Shown one piece after another: positions 22,501-31,410 of a DNA stretch of 37,211 nucleotides (position 1 is its first letter; the number at the start of each line of letters is the position of its first letter). Origin of the DNA: Lenisia limosa (lineage: Eukaryota > Breviatea); NCBI GenBank assembly GCA_001655205.1, contig LPNZ01008691.1, positions 1 through 37,211 on the forward strand. Reading direction: 5' to 3'. The notes beneath the pieces were generated by a model. The model was not told the origin of the DNA. It saw only the letters and a program-made list of their open reading frames with translations, and did no database searches. A program made the translations under genes and the position numbers.

Positions 22501-24806
22501 GTAACTCAGCAACTCATTATCGCACTTCCATCACCCACCTAAAGAGCCGCGAGTGTGAATAACTGCTGGAAGGTCTCCTCTGTCCAAGTTCTCCAAAACA
22601 AGCCACATGCTCCTGGGGAGGGGGGGGGGTGACACTGAGTTTGAAAAACGTCCATACCATACATACACTACAGAAATGGCGACTTGGAGCGAAACAGACC
22701 CCCCACCAAGATTAGCTTATATATTTCTTTCATTAGTTAAAACGTAGAACCAACTTATCGGCTTTGAAGATGACTTCCTTAAGCTCCTCCAAACACGGTG
22801 TGACTTCGACAAGACTTCGCTGGATCCCTGATTCAACTGTGTGGCACCACCGCACAGCCTGAATGACGATGAAAAGACAACGGACTGATATTTAGGAACT
22901 GTCCAAAATTTCCATTGATTCAATGATTCATATCATATAACACTGGGTACTATATGTGATCTTTCTGATCCGAAAGAAATGACAAGTTCACCCTATCTCT
23001 TTTTCAATAAAGAGCCTCTGTGATGGGGCTATACAAAACTACGGTGTCACCTCATACTTTCTGCAGGTTATTGTGGACAGTGGCCAGCACGTCAAGTTGC
23101 TGAGGGGACAGTCGTGGCATGACAAGACCGTTCCGGGCTGCGGCAAAGGCATCATGCACTACAGCCTCGAGTTTACTGGACGTGTGAAGGATAAAAAAAA
23201 AAGGGCTTTCTGAAGGACAAAGCTACGCCGCCTGTGTGAGCACCCCTTTATGAAAGAATATGGTATCGATATGACCCAGAAGACAAGTTTGCTTACATGA
23301 GATGTTCGGCGTAGTCACGGATTTGAATCTGCTCTCGAGACATGAAAAAGGCCTTTTCATCAGCGTCATGGACCCATGAAAGAAAGTCTGAGGAATAAAA
23401 AAGATAATCTTTTAATATTACAGGAGGGGGGTTAAGGAGTTCCCTGCGTCCAAAGATTGCGTTAAACATTGACCGGTAACATTTTAGAGGATTTTGAAAA
23501 TGATACAGACTCTTACCAACAGTACCTACCAGCAAAGCAAGCCAGTCGCTGGAGTCTGGATATACCTTGGCTCTTGATATCCTCACCAAGGTTAACAAGC
23601 CGATGGTTCACTACTTGGTCAGAACTGTACCTCAATCCCATCATTTTAATAAAAACAGAATCGGTAATTATATTCAGTATTTCATTGTACAACTGTCAAA
23701 AAGAGACAACACCATCCCACAAAGTTGGGTATCGGAGGATGCACGGGACTGAGCTGGGTACTCACGAAATCGATCCTGGAGTGGTGAAATAATCAAGTTA
23801 AGAACTTAAAATGAATAAGGTCATGAACAAGGAAGTTGATCGGAAGATAAACTGTTAAATATGAAGAAGCATCAAACAAACAACGCAAGGTAAACGGCTA
23901 ACCGGCTGATAGGAGAGTGGTGTGGACATGTCAGGAGTTGAGGGTGGTGGTGGCGTGGGAGGAGCCAGGAGAGTCACTCTCTGCGAGAATCAGTTGGATC
24001 GGAATGACAAAGATGGTTATTCATTGTGCTGAAATAAAATGACCAAGGATAGGTGTGTCAAGGCATGAAAGAACAAACGATAAAGGATAGGTGTGGCAAG
24101 GCATGAAAGAACAAAAGGGCCATCCACCAGAGGCACATTTCTTACCTTCGGCAGGGCCTGTGCATACGAGAACGGGATGGCAAACTGGAAGCTTTCTAAA
24201 TATATGAGTGCTATGTTGTCTTAGTGGCTTGAAGAGGGAGGAGTTAGATCCTAATGCCTAATGCTGCAGCACTTTCCTGTAATATGACATCCTTCACAGA
24301 GAATACTCTGAATTTTTGGTACAAATAAGCTTTTTATTGTAATCTTTGACTCATACCGAAAGTTTCTGGGGGAGCAGACTGACGTGTGACATTGCTGTGG
24401 CATGCTAGGCAGACTGTGGTCAAGATCGGGCTGGAGCTGCGGTGTCAGATGATGACATAATGTTAGAAAATAAAGGCAACAAAAGCAGAAAAATAAAACA
24501 CAAAAATTTCTTTTCAAACCAATGAAAACAGTCAGAAAACTAAACGCTACTGAATAAGGCAGTGTGCGAATATTTAACCTTTCTTTGCTCACCTTCCTTT
24601 CTCAAACAACTTGACAATTAAACCGTCGTGGAGATGGGCGCGGCAATACTTCAAGTGGCATCTAGCGGGTCAAATACGGGTTTTTATCTACCGGCAAAAC
24701 ATAGAAGACTCTTGGTAATACGCAGAGAGCGTGTACTTACTTTGCACAGACCGAACTTTCGCTTAAGAATGCCGTTAGAACAATGCAACATGTCCGATAT
24801 GAACAT
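16593..24806 (-). CDS. Large uncharacterised protein, helical N-part and disordered C-part
   Basis: I do not recognise this gene; it may be one protein or two. The C-terminal exons join in phase: 19049-19198, 18322-18914, 18125-18187, 17887-17981, 17737-17851 (cut by a gap), 17530-17585, 17332-17404, 17199-17251, 17033-17122, 16811-16918, 16593-16751 (TAG). They encode a Ser/Pro-rich region with TPVRRRGRQSRRP (AT-hook-like), a triple ETAS repeat, two FG dipeptides (AFGALTGSSPFG) and a helical end, ALARRFKQAAESS. Upstream blocks down to about 24.2 kb are amphipathic helical, for example RMHYSLENVILLLLRRMAIL, ERIRNFIAVINQRG and LSWVHDADEKAFFMSREQ. A Pro-rich stretch (TPPPPSTP, about 23.96 kb) lies near the N-terminus. 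The start is uncertain; the ATG at 24806 is one candidate. Helical solenoid plus FG tail suggests a scaffold nucleoporin, as a guess only. Confidence 0.55.
17660..17736. other. Assembly gap next to a C-run
   Basis: 77 N preceded by a tract of about 12 C. The gap cuts an exon of the large minus-strand gene. Confidence 0.95.
19247..19353. other. Assembly gap after a GT microsatellite
   Basis: 107 N preceded by (GT)n. The exon YALATFEAAITHILHAS of the large minus-strand gene ends against it. Confidence 0.95.
20027..20105. other. Assembly gap next to a C-run
   Basis: 79 N preceded by 12 C, in the large minus-strand gene next to the exon with TALTSQILEGLNKAESPW. Confidence 0.95.
21033..21122. 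other. Assembly gap
   Basis: 90 N between coding blocks of the large minus-strand gene; the exon with VDYVVDQLVQQIEG runs into it. Confidence 0.95.
24044..24119. repeat. 38-bp tandem repeat, two copies
   Basis: Units starting at 24044 and 24082 share AGGATAGGTGTG and CAAGGCATGAAAGAACAAA with few differences. They lie in a probable intron of the large minus-strand gene. Confidence 0.85.
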
Positions 24807-25062
24807 ATATTGTTCGAAATGACCTTCTTTGCCTTTCCCATGGCAACAGCGCAAAATCTTAACTACAGCCAACCGCGCCTTCTCATACCTAATCCTTAAA
24901 ATGAATATATATAAAAATATAACACCTTTTCCCCCCCTTTTCAATGTAAATTGAGCGGAATCCTCATTTTTTTATCACCTTAAGTTTCCCGCGGCCGCAA
25001 CTAACTCTTCTCCAAATTTTTACAAACTGCCTCCTCTCTTCATCTCTTCTCTATAGATCAAT
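24807..25062. promoter_or_regulatory. Probable bidirectional promoter region
   Basis: This 256-bp stretch lies between the likely 5' end of the large minus-strand gene and the EMC3 start. It contains C-rich and CT-rich tracts and GCGGCCGC at about 24991-24998. Individual elements cannot be assigned. Confidence 0.4.
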
Positions 25063-26931
25063 ATGATATCCCCTTCATCAAGTTTTGAGGCGGGGAACGT
25101 TGATATTCCTTCTTTTGCTCCCTTTGAAGAATGGGCAGAACCTTTTGTGTAAGCTTCTTCTGCCCTTGCTTCTCACGCTTTAGCCTTCACGAGTGGGTGT
25201 TTCTCCCAATTCTTGGTTTTATGTTTGTCATCGGCGTTGGGCGCCACTTCCTGACAAAGATCTTGAGCCCCAAGAAAAAGCCTGAGTTCCTCTTCCTCAA
25301 AGCAAAGTACGAAGCTTTCATGCTCACATTTCAGCAACATGGTGACAAGAAGCCGGATTTTCCGTCAAAATGGTCTGTTTCTGTCGGCGGAGTCATTTCT
25401 CTCCAAAAAGGTCCACCTTGGCCACCCTGACTCTGGAGCGTTGACCCTGGTTGGCTTGCAGTATTGATCAAACAAAGCCCAAATACAACACTGGAAATAT
25501 GTAGAACTTTATGGGGCATATTATCATGGATATGTTGTTTTTATGGAATAAGAGAAATGTATCTTTATCATAGTCAAACAGTTCATTTACATAATACATA
25601 TCATATGGTACAACATATGACATATGATAATATACTAGTTATTAGAGTATTCGAGACTGGGTATATTCAATGCTCGGTAAAGTTCTACCTCATGAGACGG
25701 CTCTTGTGATATAGGGATTAAAACACTGCGTGGGTATTCAGCATAGTGTAATTAAACCGCGCTCCATGATTATCTATGCGATATGAAGTCGTTAATACAG
25801 CAGGTTGAAGCTCCTCCCCCAATGAATCCAATGGACTCGTCGATGATGCAAAGTGGGAGCCTTTTTAACTTTTGTTTGGTCTCTAAAGACAATTCCCGTA
25901 ATCCTGTTGTTGTGACGCTTCAGATATGGTCACTCAGCAAATGACTGGTGTTCTTCCTCAAATCATCCAGTTCACTGTTATTTCTCAAGTGTTTGGAGGC
26001 GCTGTTGTGTGTATGTGGGATTTACAAAAGTTATACTAGTCCTCAATATTCTCTTTGCATTCAAAACAAATAACTTTAATTGTTATTCTTCAAAAACCAC
26101 ACGCAGTGTAACACCAGCTATTAGAAAATGGTCGGGTTAGACGTATGATTATCATATTTCTCACATCCACCAGTGCGTTTGCCTTTCCCGGTTATCGAGT
26201 CATTCAGGCCCATGTTACAAAGGGGCCTGGTTATTCCAGATCTCGAAGCCAGGTTTGTGCTGGGTTGGCTATTTTGACAACTGAGAGTTTCGCTAACCAT
26301 CTGCTCCCCAAAGTTTTACTCAAATATGTTACTTTCCAAAATGATTCCTTTTCCTGTGCCCCCCCCCCCCATTCGTCTGTATTGTTGCTCGCTCGTTTCA
26401 ATAAAAAGTCACCCCAAACAGCTACGTTACTTCCTTATCCTGGTATATTCTCTGCCTTTTCGGTCTTCGAGGTGTATACACTGTTCTCTTCGGCTCAGGC
26501 TCAGGTATGTCAGCAAGGATTAATAGAGATTCTGAACAATTTCTGATGCAAAGCTTGGGTCTTTAAACATATTGGTTTAATCTCTTGGAAACTGTGAAAA
26601 TAGAAGGCATTGTTGTGAGTTAACCATCAGGTGCGGACCAGTCGGAAGCTATGGCTAAAATGGCACAGTCTCCAATGGGTCCCCAAGGAGGTACGCATGA
26701 CCATTTTTAGCGCGATTATGTGGATGGCTTCGGCCTGTTTGAGACTTTTAATGTCTCATTTTTGCATCAATTATGATATGTTAAACCGAGATATAACATC
26801 TGGCGCTTGTTGGTTATTGTTCTGACTGCTTAGTTGATCTCACGAAGGTGGCCAAGAGTGAAAGAGAGAATATTCACATTGCAAAGCAGGAGGTCAACAT
26901 CACTGATTGGTGTTTGAGTAGACTGAAATAG
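25063..26931 (+). CDS. EMC3: ER membrane protein complex subunit 3 (EMC3)
   Basis: EMC3 is the YidC/Oxa1-family subunit of the EMC insertase, which places tail-anchored and multipass proteins in the ER membrane. Exons: 25063-25148, 25184-25306, 25335-25410, (one not found), 25801-25852, 25924-26010, 26174-26252, 26422-26504, 26631-26690, 26834-26931 (TAG). Family blocks follow in order: LHEWVFLPILGFMFVIGVGRH (first membrane helix), SRIFRQNGLFLSAESFLSKK, PPPMNPMDSSMMQNMVTQQM, VLPQIIQFTVISQVFGG (second helix), LPFPVIESFRPMLQRGL, SLSWYILCLFGLRGVYTVLF (third helix), GADQSEAMAKMAQ. A missing exon, about 20 residues after SFLSKK, should lie in 25411-25800. Introns of 35 and 28 nt are very short. 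The start is the first ATG in frame, with MISPSSSFEAGN ahead of the conserved part. Confidence 0.93.
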
Positions 26932-27043
26932 AATTTTTATTAGGATTTGGGTTTTGGTCACTTTATTTATTATACTCAAGATGAAAGTTATCAGTCAAAT
27001 GTAGGAGTAGCAACATATAAATAAAACCATTAAAAGCCGTTAA
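26932..27043. terminator. Convergent 3' region between EMC3 and RFT1
   Basis: 112 bp between two stop codons facing each other. ATAAATAAAACC at about 27017-27028 and TATTTATTATACTC at about 26962 offer AT-rich polyadenylation-like sequence on both strands. Assignment is tentative. Confidence 0.4.
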
Positions 27044-30000
27044 TTATTGATCCTTCTGGGCCTGTAACATAGCCTTAGTTTGGGAAATCCACTTTCGTTC
27101 AGAGACGTACACAACAAAGCCCATTGCGGAGACGAGTACTCCACCCTATTTGTCATAATTCATGTTGGTATCCACCTACAACGACGATATGAATCCCAGC
27201 GTTTTGCACTCCAAGACTCGGGTCGAAAACTTGTCGGCTCATCATTGTTGTGCCTGGAGTAGTCAATGTCATATTATAAATATCATATCATATATTATAT
27301 CATGTAGACAATATAATGAAACAAACAAACAAAAAAACGCAGTATTCACAAAGTTTTGTGATGATTTTCACCATTGTGAATATAATAAAATACACCAACC
27401 AAGACAAAGGAGCGCGAAGCCGATTGATGGAAGTCCAGGTAAAGTGTTCCACCAGTTGAATTGGATCTACATTGTAACATCGAGATAACATCGATTTGTT
27501 ATTGGTATTCTCGATAAAAACCTCTCGTTTTTTTTGTGTATAATTGCAACAAGATGCTACTACATCAAGACGCCACAACTTACAGGTTTCATTTGGAAGA
27601 TGATGACGATTGACGGTATCATTGAAAGAGACATGACTAAATTATATGAGTGGAAATTACCTGAGAGAATATTATAATATCATATCATAATATATAATAT
27701 GTATGAGTAAAACGCCCCTAATTGAGAATGGAGGGAGTTGAGCGCCAAAGCCTCCTACCGAATACATTAAGAAGCACTAGGCCTGGCGCTCCCCACTGTT
27801 GAATAATCGGGATGCCTGAATATCAATAACGAGAACATAAAAAGAGAAATTCAATCTACTTGCAGTATCCTCAGATCTAGCAACTACATGACTCTCTCCA
27901 TGCTTGCCCAGCATACCAACAATACTTGCTGAAATACCAAGAATTACTTTGATAATCGATCGAGTTGTCAGAGCTGAAGTTGATGCAATTGAGAGAACAA
28001 AAGATTCAGCGATACCTGCAATTTTACTTCGGATTGCCAAGGTTGTGCCAATATCCTTTAATTTGAATGACATTTATTAAGCATATACTATGCTATGTAT
28101 ATATGATATCTGAAAACCCCAGTTTTATTAACACTAAAGCTTGACAGGCTGTTAGAAATTCTCGTTCAAAGATATGTCGCCAGCCTTTTGACTAAAGTGA
28201 AGCCCTTCTCACCGTTTATGGCACAAGTGCCAATATAGAGGGAATACGCCATGAGAGCAGCTGGTGCAGTGCCTGTGGGATAAACATGCAAACATGGGGA
28301 TTACCTGACGACCACCTCTCGCCACCAAGAAGATGGACAACAGTCCATGAATATGCCGGGGCAAACGTACAGGCAAACAGTCCTGAATGTTAAGGAAGAC
28401 GGATCAAATTGCAAACCGAGGAAGAGCATTAGCTTGAGCATTAACTCCAAAAGTCCCACTGATTTCTATCAGGTTAGTTGTGCCTTTGAAAATGGAATGA
28501 CAAAGTCGAAATATTACTGATTTATCTGAAGACCTTCAGGGACCAAACCTCATGACTTGATGGTGACCTAAGTAATGAGAAATGAAACAGATTGGCATGA
28601 ACATGGTTGAAGCAAGGGCATCAAAGAACCCACTGAGAACGCAGGAGGCTGAAAGCATTAAAGGCGGTTTCTTCTATCGGTTGCAGACCAAAGCGGGCGA
28701 CTATTGAACCTACACAAGAATATAATACACAAGATAAGATATATTATCATCTAGCTACTATATTTTATCATAGTATTAGTAATTTTGGTGTATGTGCACA
28801 TCAAACCTAAGTTGGTTGCATAAGCAAAAACGCCGGCTTCAGCAAGGTACTGTGACCCTAAAGCAGCCAATGCTAGTTTCTCGCCCTCAGCCAGAAGGAA
28901 CTTTTCTAAACTGTTAATGTATGTATATATTGTTTAATATTGTGTTTTTAGCAAACACGTCCTATTAATAAGAGAACAGAAAAAAAAGCTGGTTTTGTGG
29001 ACTTCGAAATAAAAGCTCCTGTGCAGTACTTTGGGATACATGAATGGAAAGAGCTCAATTATATGACTCACCACTTGCTTGCAGAACAAAAGCCATTGTC
29101 TGGGGAAACAGTCCGGGTTTGAAGTAATCCACTGCACCACCAGGAGGTTTCGCAAATAGTTCAATAGAACCTGAGAAGGAATGATATGTTGACACATATC
29201 CACTAGTGATATGATCATATGTCTGACTTTCAAGTCTACAGGATACATGGCAAGCAGTTAATACATCATAAATATGGGATAATCCTTGTTTATCAAAAAG
29301 CACCATATAAACCCACCAGTTTTGAAGCAAGACACCCAAAGCACGAGGGTACTCAGCCACCCTGCAGCCAACTCTCCAATGGCAAAAGCTGTGACAGGGT
29401 TGAAGAGGGCTGAAAGACCCTGCATCTCCAACCATTCAAGCGTCCCAGTAACTCTAGAGTGTCATTGGATGCCCAAAGATGTAAAAGATTGCAAAACCAC
29501 CGGTGATAAAGCTGTCAGTTTACCTTGGAGCTATGACAAACATCAGAATCGCGCCAGCACGACTGAACACAAATACACCAGAAGAGAACACTCTAAAATG
29601 TCATAACGAGGCTCGTGCTTTCCTTCCAATTATTTATCGCGCGTGATGCACAGTGAAGTAAAAAGGCTAATGTTGGAGTATCGGAATAGACAACTTTATC
29701 AATGATGGGTAGGTCCCACCTTTCTTTGTACATTTGTTTTTGCAGAATGGCCAGGAGTGCTGGTTCAGCCAGAGCCTCACCCAATCCTCCAAGACCTGTG
29801 GAATAAGAGGATATTCTTCGGCAAATTTGAAGATGGGGGGTCTCACGAAATATGAGAATTATTACTGATTTTTGGTATTTTACAACACGATATATAGTAT
29901 ATCGATATGCATATGATATACTACATATGATATATTAAATGATACTATTAAGCATTGCTCCGAAAAAGTTGAGTATCAATATTGATCGAATTGAAAAAAA

Positions 30001-30932
30001 AAAAAATCGTTAAAGGGATCAAAGTAGTCAAATATAGATATCTACACATACCCGCCATGAGGACACACGATAAGGTTGAAATCGGGGAAAGATTTGTTGC
30101 TTCCATTATTTCGCCTCCAATCTAAACTATCAACAAAGGAAACAAAAAAAAAAAGAGACCTTACCTNNNNNNNNNNNNNNNNNNNNNNNNNNNNNNNNNN
30201 NNNNNNNNNNNNNNNNNNNNNNNNNNNNNNNNNNNNNNNNNNNNNNNNNNNNNNNNNNNNNNNNNNNNNNNNNNNNNNNNNNNNNNNNNNNNACACCCAT
30301 GTCACATTCATGACCTAGATAATAACGAAAATGGCTCAGTGTTTATGTTAACAGAAAGAGAAATCAAACAAATCACTGGGCGGTATAAATCAAGTATATT
30401 AGGAAACCAAACCTGTTGCCTCCCGATAGCAGCAGAGGCGTTATAAGCTCTTGACAGCCCTCTATGTACGCCCTCCTTAATGAGGTAGGTGGACGCCGCT
30501 ACAACAAGACCCAAGTGAACCTGGTGGAAGAATGAGAAAAAAGAGTGAACCTTTTATAATGTTTCATATTTCTTACGGGCTGATAGGTGTGAGGAACCGA
30601 ACAGATCAATATATATCGAGGAAAGTCATTGAAGAGCGTCACCCTCAAACCTGTCCAAGACCATACTCCTCTGGTGAGACAAAACGCAAAGAAAACTGTT
30701 GAACACCAAATGTGAAGAAGCGGGACAGAATTTGCCAAACTATTTAGGGGAAAGGGTAAATTGAATCAGATCAACAGCTAGTCCGTCAAAATAAAGATAT
30801 ATAGTGAGTGCTTATATGGATAGAACAAAGATGAACAATATGGACTGAATTCCCATTTTTCTAAACAATCCGCATACCGACAAGCCAGGCAGCGCCGAAG
30901 GCCGCGTTCTTGACAACCTCATTTTCCGCCAT
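27044..30932 (-). CDS. RFT1: RFT1 family ER membrane protein
   Basis: RFT1 is a multipass ER protein of the MOP/MATE fold, required for N-glycosylation and linked to movement of the Man5GlcNAc2 lipid-linked precursor; its direct flippase role is disputed. Exons on the minus strand: 30878-30932, 30651-30739, 30413-30520, one hidden in the gap 30167-30292, 30052-30121, 29720-29795, one not placed, 29317-29419, 29072-29170, 28807-28905, 28641-28709, 28305-28382, 28213-28272, about 27890-28015, one not placed, 27044-27145 (TAA). Conserved blocks are ILSRFFTFGVQQFSLRFVSP, YLIKEGVHRGLSRAYN, GLGGLGEALAEPALL, FLLAEGEKLALAALGSQYL, ATNLGSIVARFGLQPIEE, and MAYSLYIGTCAINGIAESF. The start MAENEVVKNAAFG fits the family. 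Identity is firm; the region 27150-27890 is only partly resolved. Confidence 0.93.
29186..29238. repeat. Dispersed 53-bp repeat, copy 1
   Basis: About 47 of 53 positions match 32200-32252, with 27 identical bases in the core. It contains the 12-bp palindrome ATATGATCATAT. It lies in an RFT1 intron (29171-29316). Confidence 0.85.
29888..29945. repeat. AT-rich palindromic cluster
   Basis: A stretch built of overlapping ATATCATATGATATA-type palindromes in an RFT1 intron. Similar clusters occur at about 4925-4965, 21335-21415, 27268-27300, 27670-27705 and 28735-28765. Confidence 0.6.
30167..30292. other. Assembly gap hiding an RFT1 exon
   Basis: 126 N. On the minus strand the bases just after the gap read AG then GTAAGG, a splice donor, so an RFT1 exon ends at the gap edge. 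Confidence 0.9.
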
Positions 30933-31410
30933 GTTGAAGAGGTGTGGTGAGGGGGGGAGGGTGCTTAGTTCATATCTCACTTTCTGTGTGTACGTCCAAG
31001 GCTGTTTGGTGGCTCTTCTAGAAAACTTCCAGAGGGTGTCAAGGGGGATTGTGAGAAAAAATAGAAGAGGAGGAGTGGTCTGTTTTTTGTTCAGTTTTTT
31101 TTTGTTTTTGTTTNNNNNNNNNNNNNNNNNNNNNNNNNNNNNNNNNNNNNNNNNNNNNNNNNNNNNNNNNNNNNNNNNNNNNNNNNNNNNNNNNNNNNNN
31201 NNNNNNNNNNNNNNNNNNNNNNNNNNNNNNNNNNNNNNNNNNNNNNNNNNNNNNNNNNNNNNNNNNNNNNNGGCATTGAATTTTGAAAATACAAATACAA
31301 ATATATTACATCATACCATACACCAAACACAAATCAGAATGAAACATGAAGAAGAAATACAACTAATAATATACAAATAACCATCACCATCACCATAGAT
31401 AGATGTCACA
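30933..31410. promoter_or_regulatory. RFT1 upstream region and gap
   Basis: Holds the presumed RFT1 promoter, a T-rich tract and a 158-N gap at 31114-31271, then AT-rich sequence and a (CAT/CAC)n run at about 31382-31396 just before the next gene's stop. No exon is seen. Confidence 0.4.

Noticed and set aside
24684-24944. 86-residue minus-strand frame as a stand-alone gene
   Set aside because: It contains a splice donor after FGLCK and reads through intron sequence; it is more likely the first exon region of the large gene.
27777-28073. 98-residue minus-strand frame as an independent gene
   Set aside because: Its central part continues RFT1 after CAING and its ends are intron sequence.
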